Source of the DNA: Granulibacter bethesdensis CGDNIH1
Lineage (GTDB): Bacteria; Pseudomonadota; Alphaproteobacteria; Acetobacterales; Acetobacteraceae
Reading direction: 5' to 3'
NCBI RefSeq assembly: GCF_000014285.2
Contig: NC_008343.2
Span: forward strand, 1,514,501-1,578,500
Length of the DNA: 64,000 nucleotides
Shown here: piece after piece, positions 1-10,693 of the stretch
Layout: each line of letters starts with the position of its first letter
Numbering within the stretch: the stretch's first letter is position 1
Notes under the pieces: generated by a model
Told to the model about the DNA's origin: nothing
The model's database searches: none
What the model saw: only the letters and a program-made list of their open reading frames with translations
Program-made: the position numbers and the translations under genes

Positions 1-134
1 TCCTGCATCTGCTTATCCAAGAGCCTGGGGTTTGAACGAAGCACCACGCGCCGGGAGAAATCATATGGAGGGATCAGGTTTATGACACAGCCCGGCAACA
101 GCAAGTCTTGACCCGGCATGGCGCTCAGGTCCAT
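1..134 (-). CDS. Partial hypothetical ORF at window edge
   Basis: An ATG at 134 on the minus strand opens a frame without stops to the window edge (44 codons), beginning MDLSAMPGQDLLLPGCVINL. It is divergent from trcR. A purine-rich AGGGGA lies about 11 bases before the ATG, a little far for a ribosome site. I do not recognise the product, and the visible part is too short to name a domain. It could be the 5' end of a real gene or a chance open frame. Confidence 0.3.
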   Translation of the reverse strand, partial: MDLSAMPGQDLLLPGCVINLIPPYDFSRRVVLRSNPRLLDKQMQ

Positions 135-207
135 ATGCCCGTCATCCCCTACTCATGAACTTTTTTCTGCCTGGTCACCGCGCGGCCGGGCGAGGTGATG
201 AAACAGC

Positions 208-792
208 ATGACTCTGCCATTGATGCCGAAAGCCACCGCGGTTTGGCTGATCGAAAAGACGGGTCTGACCTTTACGCAGATCGCCGAATTTTGTGGCATG
301 CACCCTCTGGAAGTGCAGGCGATTGCCGATGGCGAGGTGGCGCAGGGGATTGTGGGATATGACCCCATCGCCAATGGCCAGCTGACAGCCGCAGACATCA
401 AGGCGTGCGAGGCTGATACCAACCGCCACCTGAAACTGGCGCCATCCGCCATTACCTTGCAGAAGCGTTCAAAGGGTGCACGCTACACCCCCGTGGCAAA
501 ACGCAATGACCGCCCGGATGCGATCATTTTCCTGCTGCGCAACTATCCCCAGCTATCCGACGTGCAAATTGGCAAGCTGGTCGGCACCACCAAGGATACC
601 ATCCAGAAAATCCGTGACCGGACGCACTGGAACAGCGCCAATATCAAGCCGCGCGATCCGGTGATTCTGGGTCTGTGCAGCCAGACCGACCTGAATGCCA
701 TGGTTCAGCAAGCCAATGAGCGTCTGATGCGGGAAGGACAGGAAGTACCGCAGCCGCTTCAGATCGAAGATGAGGATAATACCCCGGTCTGA
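208..792 (+). CDS. trcR: Cell-cycle transcriptional regulator TrcR (DUF1013)
   Basis: The 194-residue product matches the alphaproteobacterial DUF1013 family, called TrcR, a DNA-binding regulator linked to cell-cycle control. Two helix-turn-helix-like segments are visible: residues 21-42 (TFTQIAEFCGMHPLEV) and 117-139 (SDVQIGKLVGTTKDTIQKIR). The basic linker around residues 85-101 (KRSKGARY) is typical. The chosen ATG gives the family length. A strong bidirectional hairpin terminator follows. The family assignment is from recognised sequence; the role in this organism is inferred. Confidence 0.85.
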   Translation: MTLPLMPKATAVWLIEKTGLTFTQIAEFCGMHPLEVQAIADGEVAQGIVGYDPIANGQLTAADIKACEADTNRHLKLAPSAITLQKRSKGARYTPVAKRNDRPDAIIFLLRNYPQLSDVQIGKLVGTTKDTIQKIRDRTHWNSANIKPRDPVILGLCSQTDLNAMVQQANERLMREGQEVPQPLQIEDEDNTPV

Positions 793-821
793 TTGATAAC
801 CTGCTGAAAAAGACGACAATG

Positions 822-849
822 CGGGCCGGATCATTCGTGATCCGGCCCG
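822..849. terminator. Bidirectional rho-independent terminator
   Basis: Perfect 12-bp inverted repeat CGGGCCGGATCA around a TTCG tetraloop, with AAGACG/CGTCTT arms further out. It lies between the converging trcR (+) and DUF465 gene (-), so it can serve both. Confidence 0.85.
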
Positions 850-877
850 TCTTATGTGCGGTGTATGGTCCAGGTGG

Positions 878-1060
878 TCAGGCCTGCTCTCCGTGATCTT
901 GCTGAAGCCTGTCCAGCTCCTCCTTCAGCTTCAGCTTTTCCAGCTTGAGGCGTGTCAGAGTATCCTCATCGGGTCTGGGACGGTTATCTTCCTGGGCGAT
1001 CTTGTTTTCCAGGGCAGCATGACGGTCTCTCAGAGACTCAATCCGTCCAGTCAGGGACAT
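878..1060 (-). CDS. DUF465 (YdcH-family) small coiled-coil protein
   Basis: Starting at the ATG at 1060 (MSLTGRIESLRDRHAALENK) the product is 60 residues, the usual size for YdcH/DUF465 proteins. It is a single charged amphipathic helix with heptad spacing, ending in the typical RLKLEKLKLKEELDRLQ stretch. Function in this family is poorly defined. It is divergently paired with a second DUF465 gene at 1276-1479. An upstream in-frame start at 1132 would add a Cys-rich leader unlike the family, so the shorter start is preferred. Confidence 0.75.
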   Translation of the reverse strand: MSLTGRIESLRDRHAALENKIAQEDNRPRPDEDTLTRLKLEKLKLKEELDRLQQDHGEQA

Positions 1061-1275
1061 CCGCTTCCTCCATTCTGTGCTGTAACAGGCGGGAATTGAG
1101 CAGCCGTTCTGGCGAACCCCGTCCTGCCTCATCCATCAAGCCTAGCCACAGCCCCTCGCCGCTGTCAGCCCCTTTGCCGCTTTTTACGCCCGACATTGCA
1201 TCGGACCATTGCGAAGCAGGCCCAAGCGGGATAGAGGCATTCTCTTCCACTGCCCCGAGAGTGTCATTTCAAGCC

Positions 1276-1479
1276 ATGCTGAAAGACCGTGACGCCCTGC
1301 TTCGACAGCTTCATGAACTGCGTAGTGAGCATCGCGACCTCGATACCGTCATCAGCCGTCTGGCCGATCAGGGCGCACTGGATCAGTTACAGCTTCAGCG
1401 GCTGAAAAAGCGTAAGCTGCTCATCAAGGACGAAGTAAGCCGTCTGGAAAGTAATCTTATCCCGGACAATATCGCCTGA
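1276..1479 (+). CDS. DUF465 (YdcH-family) small coiled-coil protein, second copy
   Basis: The frame [20 protein letters not shown] to the stop at 1479 gives 67 residues with the DUF465 pattern: two amphipathic helices and the [19 protein letters not shown] signature. It ends 4 bp before purE, so it probably shares a transcript with purEK. The frame stays open upstream to 952, but that part is antisense to the other DUF465 gene and looks unlike the family. The ribosome site before 1276 is poor; a GTG at 1261 is an alternative. Confidence 0.65.
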   Translation: MLKDRDALLRQLHELRSEHRDLDTVISRLADQGALDQLQLQRLKKRKLLIKDEVSRLESNLIPDNIA

Positions 1480-1483
1480 TCTT

Positions 1484-2005
1484 ATGAACGCCGTGCATAG
1501 TTCCTCCTCCCCGCTGGTCGGGATCATCATGGGCAGCCAGTCCGACTGGCCAACCATGGTGCATGCTGCCGAGACCCTGACCAAACTCGGCATCCCGCAT
1601 GAAAAGCGCATCGTCTCCGCGCATCGGACGCCGGATCGGCTGGCTGATTATGCGCGTACGGCGTCCAGCCGGGGTCTGAAAGTCGTTATCGCCGGGGCTG
1701 GCGGAGCAGCCCATCTGCCCGGCATGTGCGCGGCATGGACGCGCCTGCCCGTTCTGGGCGTTCCGGTGGAATCCCACGCCCTGAAGGGCATGGACAGCCT
1801 GATGTCCATCGTCCAGATGCCCGGCGGCATTCCGGTCGGCACGCTGGCCATCGGCAAGGCCGGTGCCATCAACGCCGCTCTGCTGGCTGCCTCCATCCTC
1901 GCCCTGTCCGACGCCGCCCTGGCGACGCGGCTCGATGAATGGAGGGCTGCCCAGACCGCATCGGTTGCTGAAACAGTAGACGAAACAGCCTCTCTTCCGC
2001 GATAA
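1484..2005 (+). CDS. purE: N5-carboxyaminoimidazole ribonucleotide mutase PurE
   Basis: PurE converts N5-CAIR to CAIR in purine biosynthesis, using the product of PurK. The 173-residue protein has the class I PurE signatures: MGSQSDW (residues 16-22), the catalytic SAHRTPD loop (about 45-51) and [11 protein letters not shown] (71-81). purK follows after 9 bp, so the two steps are co-transcribed. The C-terminal 15 residues are a variable tail. Confidence 0.95.
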   Translation: MNAVHSSSSPLVGIIMGSQSDWPTMVHAAETLTKLGIPHEKRIVSAHRTPDRLADYARTASSRGLKVVIAGAGGAAHLPGMCAAWTRLPVLGVPVESHALKGMDSLMSIVQMPGGIPVGTLAIGKAGAINAALLAASILALSDAALATRLDEWRAAQTASVAETVDETASLPR

Positions 2006-2014
2006 GCCTGCCCC

Positions 2015-3154
2015 ATGACAATTGCCCTTCCCCCCAATGCCACCATCGGCATCATCGGTGGCGGCCAGCTTGGCCGTATGTCCGCCCTGGCGGCTGCTCG
2101 CCTTGGCTATCGCTGCCATATCCTGAGCGATGCACCGGATTCTCCCGCCATTCAGGTCTCTGCCGCCCATACGATCGGGGCCTATGACGATCCGCAGGCT
2201 CTTCGCGCCTTTGCCAATGCCGTCGATGTGGTGACGTTCGAGTTCGAAAATGTCAGCGCCGAAGGGCTGGATCTGCTGGCCTCCCTGAAACCGGTCCATC
2301 CCTCCCCCACCATCCTGCGTATCAGTCAGGATCGTCTGGCGGAAAAGACCTTCCTGAATGATGCCGGCATCCCTACCGCGCCGTGGCATGCCGTCACCAG
2401 CCGGGCCGAGCTGGATGAGGCTGTTACAGCGCTCGGTTATCCCTGCATCCTGAAAACCACCCGGCTTGGCTATGACGGCAAGGGTCAGGCACGGCTCAAC
2501 GGGCCGGATGATCTGGATGAAGCGTGGGAGACTCTGTCTCCACGCCCGCTGGTGCTGGAAGGCTTCGTAGATTTCGCGATGGAAATCAGTGTCGTCGTGG
2601 CCCGCAGTGCCTCCGGCACTATTGCCGCATTTGATACGGTGGAAAACCGCCATCGCCATCATATTCTGGACCTGACGCTTGCCCCTGCCCGCGTGCCGGA
2701 GGAAACAGCCCGGGCTGCCCAGACCATCGCCCGTAAAGTGGCAGAAGCGCTTGGGCTGATCGGCCTGTTAGCCGTCGAAATGTTCGTGGATGCGCAGGGG
2801 CGCGTGCTGGTAAACGAAATCGCGCCGAGGCCCCATAATTCCGGGCACTGGACCATGGATGCCTGCCCGGCCAGCCAGTTCGAGATGCATATCCGTGCCG
2901 TGGCTGGTCTGCCCCTTCCCCCGGCAATCCGCCATTCCGATGCAGTCATGCGCAATCTGGTGGGTCCGGAAGATGTTGCGCTGTGGCCGGACATTCTCGC
3001 CACACCCGGACTGATCCCGCATCTTTATGGCAAAGCCGAAGCCAGGCCGGGCCGCAAGATGGGGCATGTCAACCGATTGTTCCCACGCGGCGCCCTTCCC
3101 GGCGATCTGGGAATTGCGGATGCGCTGGGAAAACTGGCCAGAGAGGCGGAATAA
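2015..3154 (+). CDS. purK: 5-(carboxyamino)imidazole ribonucleotide synthase PurK
   Basis: ATP-grasp enzyme of 379 residues that makes N5-CAIR from AIR, ATP and bicarbonate for PurE. The N-terminal nucleotide-fold start (ATIGIIGGGQLGRM), the ATP-grasp lysine region (PCILKTTRLGYDGKGQ) and the metal-binding NEIAPRPHNSGHWT segment are all present. It directly follows purE, as in most bacteria with this pathway branch. No lesions seen. Confidence 0.95.
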   Translation: MTIALPPNATIGIIGGGQLGRMSALAAARLGYRCHILSDAPDSPAIQVSAAHTIGAYDDPQALRAFANAVDVVTFEFENVSAEGLDLLASLKPVHPSPTILRISQDRLAEKTFLNDAGIPTAPWHAVTSRAELDEAVTALGYPCILKTTRLGYDGKGQARLNGPDDLDEAWETLSPRPLVLEGFVDFAMEISVVVARSASGTIAAFDTVENRHRHHILDLTLAPARVPEETARAAQTIARKVAEALGLIGLLAVEMFVDAQGRVLVNEIAPRPHNSGHWTMDACPASQFEMHIRAVAGLPLPPAIRHSDAVMRNLVGPEDVALWPDILATPGLIPHLYGKAEARPGRKMGHVNRLFPRGALPGDLGIADALGKLAREAE

Positions 3155-3349
3155 ACTTTTCCTCATTGAAAGAGACATGTCTTTTTGACAGCGATTGTCC
3201 TTCTGCTCCTGCAGTTGGGCAATTGCTGTTTTCCCGTCAGATGTCGGCCAAATTCAAGACCGCTCCTTGTCGAGCCATAAGATCGGGTGCCACACTGGCG
3301 TCAAAGGTCGGCCCGACATGGCTAACCAAGAAACGACAGGAAACGTGCC

Positions 3350-4564
3350 ATGGCGAAGATTGCGGTCAAAACGCCCCTCGTTGATCTCGACGGCGACGAG
3401 ATGACCCGGATCATCTGGGGGTTCATCAAGCAGAAACTGATCCTGCCGTATCTGGATATCACGCTCGAATCCTACGATCTCAGCATCCAGAATCGTGATG
3501 CCACAGACGATGCCGTTACGGTGGATGCCGCCAACGCGATCAAGCGTCTGGGGGTTGGCGTCAAATGCGCCACCATCACACCGGATGAGGCACGGGTGAA
3601 GGAATTCGGCCTCAAGAAAATGTGGCGCAGCCCGAACGGCACCATCCGCAATATCCTCGACGGCACGATTTTCCGTGAGCCGATTATCTGCGCCAATGTC
3701 CCGCGTCTGGTTCCACACTGGAGCAAGCCGATCGTGGTCGGACGCCATGCCTATGGCGACATATACCGCGCTGTCGAACTGACTGTGCCAGGGCCGGGAG
3801 AGGTTTCTCTGGTCTATCAGCCCGCCGATGGAGGACCAGCCCAGACGCTGGAGGTGCATCGCTTTACCGGAGAAGGCGTCACCATGGGGATGCATAATAC
3901 CCGCGCCTCCATCGAAGGCTTTGCCCGCGCATCGTTCAATTACGGTCTGGCGCGGGGATACCCGGTCTATCTCTCGACCAAGAACACCATCCTCAAATCC
4001 TATGACGGGATGTTCAAGGATATTTTCCAGACCATTTATATCAATGAGTTCCGGGAAAAATTCGAAAAGCGCAACCTGCACTACGAACACCGGTTGATTG
4101 ACGACATGGTTGCCAGCGCCCTGAAATGGACCGGCGGTTATGTCTGGGCCTGCAAGAACTATGATGGAGATGTACAGAGCGATATCGTGGCACAGGGCTA
4201 CGGTTCACTCGGGCTGATGACCAGCGTATTGATGACGCCGGATGGCCAGACCGTGGAAAGCGAGGCCGCTCATGGAACAGTCACCCGCCATTACCGGGAA
4301 CACCAGCAAGGCCGTCCCACCTCCACCAACCCCATTGCCTCCATTTTCGCCTGGACACGCGGGTTGGCTTATCGGGGCCGGTTCGATCAGACCCCTGATG
4401 TAACGGGCTTTGCCGAAACGCTGGAGCGTGTCTGCATCGAAACCGTTGAATCAGGCATCATGACCAAGGATCTGGCTTTGCTGATCGACAAGACTCATCC
4501 GTGGGAAACTACGGAATCCTTCCTGAAAATTCTTGATGAACGGCTCAAGAAGGCCATGGTCTGA
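3350..4564 (+). CDS. icd: NADP-dependent isocitrate dehydrogenase
   Basis: TCA-cycle enzyme oxidising isocitrate to 2-oxoglutarate with NADP. The 404-residue product is of the homodimeric, eukaryote-like type common in alphaproteobacteria: [13 protein letters not shown] at the N terminus, the substrate loop SPNGTIRN with the key serine at about residue 94, and [18 protein letters not shown]. The 195-bp upstream gap presumably holds its promoter and contains a short AGACATGTCT dyad after purK. The ATG at 3350 is preceded by AGGAAACG. Confidence 0.95.
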   Translation: MAKIAVKTPLVDLDGDEMTRIIWGFIKQKLILPYLDITLESYDLSIQNRDATDDAVTVDAANAIKRLGVGVKCATITPDEARVKEFGLKKMWRSPNGTIRNILDGTIFREPIICANVPRLVPHWSKPIVVGRHAYGDIYRAVELTVPGPGEVSLVYQPADGGPAQTLEVHRFTGEGVTMGMHNTRASIEGFARASFNYGLARGYPVYLSTKNTILKSYDGMFKDIFQTIYINEFREKFEKRNLHYEHRLIDDMVASALKWTGGYVWACKNYDGDVQSDIVAQGYGSLGLMTSVLMTPDGQTVESEAAHGTVTRHYREHQQGRPTSTNPIASIFAWTRGLAYRGRFDQTPDVTGFAETLERVCIETVESGIMTKDLALLIDKTHPWETTESFLKILDERLKKAMV

Positions 4565-4605
4565 CCCGGACCTTTACGCCGGATTGACCGACAGGAACAA
4601 AAACC

Positions 4606-5427
4606 ATGCAAAGACGCGGCTTTTTGATGACCTCTCTGATAGGTGGCTTCAGCACGGCGGCCGGAGCAGCCCATGCCGACGCTATTCATACCGGCACAAA
4701 TGGGATCACAGCCGGTGAGCAGCGCATCAAGGTGAGTGACGGAGAAATCCCCGCCTATGTTGCGTCTCCGCAGGGCAAGGGACCATTCCCGACCGTGCTG
4801 GTGATCGAAGAAATCTTTGGCGTGCACGAATATATCCGCGATGTCTGCCGCCGTCTGGCCCATGCAGGGTTTATGGCCGTCGCGCCGGAGCTGTATGCGC
4901 GTCTGGGCGATCTGTCGAAAATGAGCGATGTGCAGACCATTCTGCGCGACGTCATCAGCAAGGCGCCCGATGCCACTGTGTTCGATGATCTGGATCATGC
5001 CGCCACCTGGGCTGCCGCGCATGGTGGCAGCGCCGACAGGCTCGGCGTGATCGGTTTCTGCCGTGGTGGCCGTGATGTGTGGCTGTACGCCACCCATAAT
5101 CCGAAACTGAAAGCAGCCGTCGCCTATTACGGCCCGGTCAAGACCGAGGATACCGCGATCCAGCCGCACTCTCCGCTGGATGTGGCGGATCAGCTGAAAT
5201 GTCCTCTCCTCGGGCTGTATGGTGGTCAAGACAAGATGATCGACCCGGCCGACGTTCAGAAAGCCGCCGACAAGGCAACAGCGGCCGGAAAGCGGGTGGA
5301 AATCGTCAATTACTACATGGCCGATCACGGTTTCCACGCTGATTACCGCCCGACCTATAACGAGGCGGTCGCTAAAAATGCATGGAATCGCACCCTCGCC
5401 TGGCTCCGCGATCACGGCGTCCGATAA
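4606..5427 (+). CDS. Tat-exported dienelactone hydrolase family protein
   Basis: 273-residue alpha/beta hydrolase of the DLH family. It begins with a twin-arginine signal (MQRRGFLMTSLIGG, AHA near residue 23), so export is predicted. The catalytic triad is visible: nucleophile Cys152 in GFCRGG, Asp209 in YGGQDKMID and a histidine at 241 or 244 in ADHGFHADY. The family hydrolyses dienelactones and related esters; the substrate here is unknown. It lies 41 bp after icd and may be co-transcribed. Confidence 0.85.
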   Translation: MQRRGFLMTSLIGGFSTAAGAAHADAIHTGTNGITAGEQRIKVSDGEIPAYVASPQGKGPFPTVLVIEEIFGVHEYIRDVCRRLAHAGFMAVAPELYARLGDLSKMSDVQTILRDVISKAPDATVFDDLDHAATWAAAHGGSADRLGVIGFCRGGRDVWLYATHNPKLKAAVAYYGPVKTEDTAIQPHSPLDVADQLKCPLLGLYGGQDKMIDPADVQKAADKATAAGKRVEIVNYYMADHGFHADYRPTYNEAVAKNAWNRTLAWLRDHGVR

Positions 5428-5446
5428 CGCAGCATCTCTTTTTGTG

Positions 5447-5476
5447 TGAGATCACGGGGCCTGAGATCACGGGGCC
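5447..5476. repeat. 15-bp tandem duplication
   Basis: TGAGATCACGGGGCC occurs twice, head to tail, between the 3' ends of the DLH gene and the YqaE gene. No function is evident; it looks like a small slippage duplication. Confidence 0.8.
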
Positions 5477-5501
5477 ATGTCATCCCAGTTGATGATGCGG
5501 A

Positions 5502-5696
5502 TTATGGCCGGCGGCCAAAAGCCTGTTCGATTTTCTGATCGGTCTTGAACTGGCTGAGCGCATAGACGGCCCAAATCGTAGCAGGCAACCAACCAATCAA
5601 GGTGACCTGAAGGATCAGGCAGATCAGGCCGGAAATGGGCCGTCCAATGGTAAAAAAGGTCAACCAAGGCAGAATCAGAGCAATCAGCAGACGCAT
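5502..5696 (-). CDS. YqaE/Pmp3-family membrane peptide
   Basis: From the ATG at 5696 the product is 64 residues with two hydrophobic helices (RLLIALILPWLTFF and GLICLILQVTLIGWLPATIWAVYAL), matching the UPF0057/Pmp3 family of small stress-linked membrane proteins. The start is set by GGAGATAG four bases upstream. An in-frame extension to 5795 reads through the alaS terminator and is rejected. The C terminus is charged (KTDQKIEQAFGRR). Confidence 0.8.
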   Translation of the reverse strand: MRLLIALILPWLTFFTIGRPISGLICLILQVTLIGWLPATIWAVYALSQFKTDQKIEQAFGRRP

Positions 5697-5733
5697 AGTC
5701 CTATCTCCATAGTATGGACGTGATGATAGACGG

Positions 5734-5765
5734 AAAAAGCCGCCCCGGTCACCGAAGCGGCTTTT
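5734..5765 (-). terminator. Rho-independent terminator of alaS
   Basis: Arms AAAAGCCGC/GCGGCTTTT flank a 13-nt loop, followed on the minus strand by a short T-run. It sits between the alaS stop codon and the YqaE gene. Confidence 0.8.
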
Positions 5766-5791
5766 CTGTTGTTCTCGAACGCGGCAAGCAA

Positions 5792-8434
5792 TCAAGCCGC
5801 CATAGCGTCCCGCACAGCCTGCAAGGCCGCATCGGCCTGCGCGGCATCCGGTCCACCGGCCTGTGCCATATCCGGGCGGCCACCACCCCCTTTGCCACCG
5901 ACAGCCGCACTGGCAGCCCGCACCAGCGTCACGGCATCAAAGCGGCTGGTCAGATCGGCGGTTACGCCGACCACGACGCTGGCCTTGCCCTCCGCCGTGG
6001 AAACCAGCGCGACGACACCACTTTCCAATTGACGGGCGATGGCCTCGGCCAGACCCTTGAGTTCCTTGGGTGCAACATCACCCAGATTACGGGCGGCAAG
6101 CTTGACCCCGCCGACTTCCTCGACCTTATCAGCGGCACCACCGGTTGCCAGCTTGCGCTGGGCATCGGCCAACTGGGCTTCCAGCTTCTTGCGTTCCTCA
6201 AGCAGGGACGCAACGCGCGTTGTGACATCACCGGGTGCAACACGCAGCAGGGATGCAGTCTCCTGAAGGCGACGCTCGGCCTCGGCAATCTGGGCCAGAG
6301 CCGCTTCACCGGTCACCGCCTCGATCCGGCGCACCCCGGCACTGACGGCGCTCTCACCCGTAATGCGGAACAGCCCGATATCGCCGGTACGCCCGACATG
6401 GGTGCCACCGCATAATTCAATGGAGTACGCTGGCTTGCCCTCCTCCACCGGTGCCCCCATGGAAACGACGCGCACTTCGTCACCATATTTCTCCCCGAAC
6501 AACGCCATGGCTCCTTCGGCCACAGCCTGCTCCGGCGTCATCAGGCGAGTGTTGACCGGGCTGTTCTGACGGATCAACGCGTTGACCTCCGCCTCCACCA
6601 CAGCCAGATCGTCACGGGTGATCGGGGTTGGCTGGCTGACATCGAAGCGCAGGCGATCCGGCGCGTTCAGGCTGCCTTTCTGCGCTACATGCGTGCCGAG
6701 ACGACGACGCAGCGCCTCATGCAGCAGATGGGTGGCGCTATGATGGGCACGGATGGCACTGCGGCGCTGGTGATCAACCACCACCTCTACCGGCTGACCA
6801 ATCTGGGCCAAACCGCTTTCCACCCGGCCGAGATGCACGAACACATCGCCGAGCTTTTTCTGCGTATCGGAAATGATAATGCGCAACCCGTTGGGTCCAG
6901 TGATAATACCTGTATCACCAACCTGACCACCGCTTTCACCATAGAACGGGGTCTGGTTAAGCACCACGGCAACCTCGGTTCCGGCAGGCGCCGTCTCGGT
7001 CAGCGCACCATTGGCAACCAGCGCTATGATTTCGGCTTCGGCTTTCTCCGTGGAGTAGCCGAGGAACTCTGTGCCACCGACGCGGTCACGGATTTCAAAC
7101 CACACGCCTTCCTGAGCGGCATCACCAGAGCCGGACCAGGCGGCGCGGGCACGACGGCGCTGCTCCGTCATGGCAGCATCAAACCCGGCTACATCGACGG
7201 CACGGCCCTGCTCACGCAGAGCATCCTGAGTCAGATCGAGTGGGAAACCATATGTGTCGTAAAGCTTGAACGCTACATCCCCGCTGAGCGTCTGGCCCTC
7301 CCCCAGCTTGCCGACCTCATCGGACAGCATGGCAAGACCACGATCAAGCATCGCCTTGAAGCGGGTTTCCTCCAGCCGCAGTGTCTCGGTAATCAAGGAC
7401 TGAGCCTGCACCAGCTCGCCATAGGCTGCACCCATCTGCCGCACCAGCGCGGGCACCAGACGGTAAAGCAGCGGCTCGGTCATGCCCATCAGATGAGCAT
7501 GGCGCATGGCACGGCGCATAATACGGCGCAGCACATAGCCACGGCCCTCATTCGAGGGCAGCACGCCATCCGCCATCAGGAAGCTGGTGGAGCGGAGGTG
7601 GTCGGCCACCACGCGGTGACTGGTCTTGTGGGGGCCATCCGGATCCTGCCCGGTGGCTTCGGCACTGGCGACGATCAGGGCGCGCAGCGTGTCGGTATCA
7701 TAGTTATCGTGCTTGCCTTGCAGCACGGCAGCCAGACGCTCCAGACCCATGCCGGTATCAATAGAGGGGCGAGGAAGGTTTACACGTGTACCGGGCGGCC
7801 CTTCCTCATACTGCATGAAAACCAGGTTCCAGATCTCGATGAACCTGTCTCCATCCTCATCGGGGCTTCCCGGCGGGCCGCCGGGGATAGAGGGACCATG
7901 ATCATAGAAGATTTCGGAACAGGGTCCGCAAGGGCCGGTATCGCCCATGCGCCAGAAATTATCAGAGGATGCGATACGGATAATGCGTTCTTCCGGCAAT
8001 CCGGCGATGGATTTCCACAGCCGGGCCGCATCGTCATCATCCTGATAGACCGTGACCAGCAGCTTTTCGGCCGGCAGACCGAACTCGCGCGTAACGACGT
8101 TCCAGGCATGGGTGATCGCCTGTTCCTTGAAGTAATCGCCAAAGGAGAAATTACCCAGCATTTCAAAGAAAGTATGATGCCGGGCGGTGTAGCCGACATT
8201 ATCGAGGTCGTTATGCTTCCCCCCGGCGCGGACGCATTTCTGGGAGGTCGTGGCCCTGCTGTAAGGCCGCCTTTCCTGGCCTGTGAACACGTTCTTGAAC
8301 TGCACCATACCGCTGTTGACGAACAGCAGTGTGGGGTCGTTACGCGGCACAAGCGGAGAACTGTCGACCACCTCATGCCCGTTACGGGCGAAGTAGTTAA
8401 GGAACGTGGCGCGGATATCGTTGCTGGTGGCCAT
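5792..8434 (-). CDS. alaS: Alanyl-tRNA synthetase
   Basis: Charges tRNA-Ala with alanine. From the ATG at 8434 ([20 protein letters not shown]) the product is 880 residues, the normal bacterial size. The order is class II catalytic core, tRNA recognition region, editing domain ([13 protein letters not shown] and [12 protein letters not shown], the zinc/editing motifs) and a C-Ala domain with coiled coil ([17 protein letters not shown]) and Gly-rich tail ([19 protein letters not shown]). An open frame continues to 8629 but runs backwards through two CRISPR repeats, so it is not coding. Only 95 bp separate its start from array 1. Confidence 0.95.
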   Translation of the reverse strand: MATSNDIRATFLNYFARNGHEVVDSSPLVPRNDPTLLFVNSGMVQFKNVFTGQERRPYSRATTSQKCVRAGGKHNDLDNVGYTARHHTFFEMLGNFSFGDYFKEQAITHAWNVVTREFGLPAEKLLVTVYQDDDDAARLWKSIAGLPEERIIRIASSDNFWRMGDTGPCGPCSEIFYDHGPSIPGGPPGSPDEDGDRFIEIWNLVFMQYEEGPPGTRVNLPRPSIDTGMGLERLAAVLQGKHDNYDTDTLRALIVASAEATGQDPDGPHKTSHRVVADHLRSTSFLMADGVLPSNEGRGYVLRRIMRRAMRHAHLMGMTEPLLYRLVPALVRQMGAAYGELVQAQSLITETLRLEETRFKAMLDRGLAMLSDEVGKLGEGQTLSGDVAFKLYDTYGFPLDLTQDALREQGRAVDVAGFDAAMTEQRRRARAAWSGSGDAAQEGVWFEIRDRVGGTEFLGYSTEKAEAEIIALVANGALTETAPAGTEVAVVLNQTPFYGESGGQVGDTGIITGPNGLRIIISDTQKKLGDVFVHLGRVESGLAQIGQPVEVVVDHQRRSAIRAHHSATHLLHEALRRRLGTHVAQKGSLNAPDRLRFDVSQPTPITRDDLAVVEAEVNALIRQNSPVNTRLMTPEQAVAEGAMALFGEKYGDEVRVVSMGAPVEEGKPAYSIELCGGTHVGRTGDIGLFRITGESAVSAGVRRIEAVTGEAALAQIAEAERRLQETASLLRVAPGDVTTRVASLLEERKKLEAQLADAQRKLATGGAADKVEEVGGVKLAARNLGDVAPKELKGLAEAIARQLESGVVALVSTAEGKASVVVGVTADLTSRFDAVTLVRAASAAVGGKGGGGRPDMAQAGGPDAAQADAALQAVRDAMAA

Positions 8435-8529
8435 GCGACGATCGAGAACCTGATCATGAAGGGCGTCAGCCAACAATGGCATCAGCCGGATGAAAGGATG
8501 AACGCGCCAAGTAGCCCATACAGGCAAAT

Positions 8530-10693
8530 CGGTCCATCCCCGCGCAGGCGGGGAACACGGCGATACTCCTGAGAATAGCCAAATATCAGCCGGTTCATCC
8601 CCGCGCAGGCGGGGAACACAGTTGCTCAAGGGAGCCCGGGTTTGGCGTTATCGGTTCATCCCCGCGCAGGCGGGGAACACGTCAGTGTGCATATTGTGCT
8701 CCCTCGTGATTCCGGTTCATCCCCGCGCAGGCGGGGAACACCCTGTGGTAACGCCGGTATCGAGGGCGATGATCGGTTCATCCCCGCGCAGGCGGGGAAC
8801 ACGGCGCACGCAACACCAGTATCTCGCCCAGCGCCGGTTCATCCCCGCGCAGGCGGGGAACACACGCTGGGTTCAGCGTAGAGCGGCTCGAAATCCGGTT
8901 CATCCCCGCGCAGGCGGGGAACACTCAACCTCTCAGCATTTTCCCTATTTAAGTGACGGTTCATCCCCGCGCAGGCGGGGAACACCTGATCGCTGACACG
9001 TCGCATGATCGCATCGGCGGTTCATCCCCGCGCAGGCGGGGAACACAGCGCCGACTAAGGCAAATAAATGGCGGAAATCGGTTCATCCCCGCGCAGGCGG
9101 GGAACACATTTGCCAAATAATTTCATGGACCGACCAGCCCGGTTCATCCCCGCGCAGGCGGGGAACACATCGCAGTCGCTGTATCAGCAGTCACCGACTG
9201 CGGTTCATCCCCGCGCAGGCGGGGAACACCTCCACGCATTCGTAAAATGTTCAGATGGGCGCGGTTCATCCCCGCGCAGGCGGGGAACACAAAAATGCTC
9301 GGTGGGAAGCGCCCTGTAGCGGCGGTTCATCCCCGCGCAGGCGGGGAACACGAACGGTGGGATCACCAATAACGCCGGAGCGTCGGTTCATCCCCGCGCA
9401 GGCGGGGAACACAACGCCGACCGATCATCCAGGACAGAAGATGCCGGTTCATCCCCGCGCAGGCGGGGAACACACTCGCGACGCGCGCTTTTATCACGGC
9501 CGCACCGGTTCATCCCCGCGCAGGCGGGGAACACGATACAGGGCGCTGGCGCTGAGTGTGCTGGACCGGTTCATCCCCGCGCAGGCGGGGAACACGGCGC
9601 TCCCCTTTCTTTCTTAGATACAGAGGTCGGTTCATCCCCGCGCAGGCGGGGAACACGAGACTCTATTTTTTTTCCCATTAGTCAGCGACGGTTCATCCCC
9701 GCGCAGGCGGGGAACACTGCCAGCGCATGGCGCAGGAGCGCAACGCGGGCGGTTCATCCCCGCGCAGGCGGGGAACACTATTTTTGCGAAAATCCCGTCA
9801 TGGGTTTTCGCGGTTCATCCCCGCGCAGGCGGGGAACACTCCTGCTGCGACGAGGAAGAATTCGAATTTTTCGGTTCATCCCCGCGCAGGCGGGGAACAC
9901 CTTGAGCCGATGAATGTAGATCGCATTTCTACCGGTTCATCCCCGCGCAGGCGGGGAACACCGAGGCGGCCATCCGCTATCCAGGAGCAGCATCGGTTCA
10001 TCCCCGCGCAGGCGGGGAACACCGTAGCATCGAACCCAGATCAGCAGGAGAGAGAGGTTCATCCCCGCGCAGGCGGGGAACACCCTGAGCTGCTGCCAGC
10101 ACCGATTGTGGCGGCCGGTTCATCCCCGCGCAGGCGGGGAACACACCGCGAAGCCGCGCGCATGTGCCTCGCTGGCCGGTTCATCCCCGCGCAGGCGGGG
10201 AACACCGTTTTCCTACCCGCATACGGCCTATTTCCACCGGTTCATCCCCGCGCAGGCGGGGAACACAATGCGCAGCTGCTCGATCTGGCGCGCGGTGGCG
10301 GTTCATCCCCGCGCAGGCGGGGAACACACCGTAACCGGTCTCACGACCTGCCTCGGCACCGGTTCATCCCCGCGCAGGCGGGGAACACTTTCAGAATACG
10401 GTTCCGGGTGGCTGCGCAGACGGTTCATCCCCGCGCAGGCGGGGAACACTCGAAGCCAAGAACGGCGGTTCATCGAGCGATCGGTTCATCCCCGCGCAGG
10501 CGGGGAACACCTGGACCGCGCTGCGATATATGATCAGCGGCGCGGTTCATCCCCGCGCAGGCGGGGAACACGACCACAACCGAGTGCTGATCAATCGCCT
10601 GCATGGTTCATCCCCGCGCAGGCGGGGAACACGGAAAAATATCAGCCATCCTGACATCAGCCGCCGGTTCATCCCCGCGCAGGCGGGGAACAC
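8530..10693 (-). CRISPR. CRISPR array 1, type I-E, 36 repeats / 35 spacers
   Basis: 29-bp repeats recur with an exact 61-bp period from 8530 to 10693, giving 32-nt spacers. On the minus strand the repeat starts GTGTTCCCCGCC, contains the stem CCCCGC-CTGC-GCGGGG and ends in the handle ATGAACCG, a classic I-E repeat. The repeat at 8530 has one change (GGTCC for GGTTC on the plus strand), marking the trailer end. Single first-base variants occur near 10055 and 10604. Orientation, terminal degeneracy and the AT-rich flank next to cas2 all place the leader at the right end, with transcription toward alaS. Confidence 0.98.

Noticed and set aside
1457-2662. 401-codon minus-strand frame opposite purE/purK
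   Set aside because: Overlaps two well-supported genes on the other strand and resembles no family.
5502-5795. 97-residue form of the YqaE protein
   Set aside because: The extra part covers the alaS terminator; the strong ribosome site is at the shorter start.
6689-8572. 627-codon plus-strand frame opposite alaS
   Set aside because: Antisense to an unmistakable synthetase; no protein family features.
8435-8629. N-terminal extension of alaS
   Set aside because: The added residues are a translation of CRISPR repeats on the antisense side; the family start is [13 protein letters not shown] at 8434.
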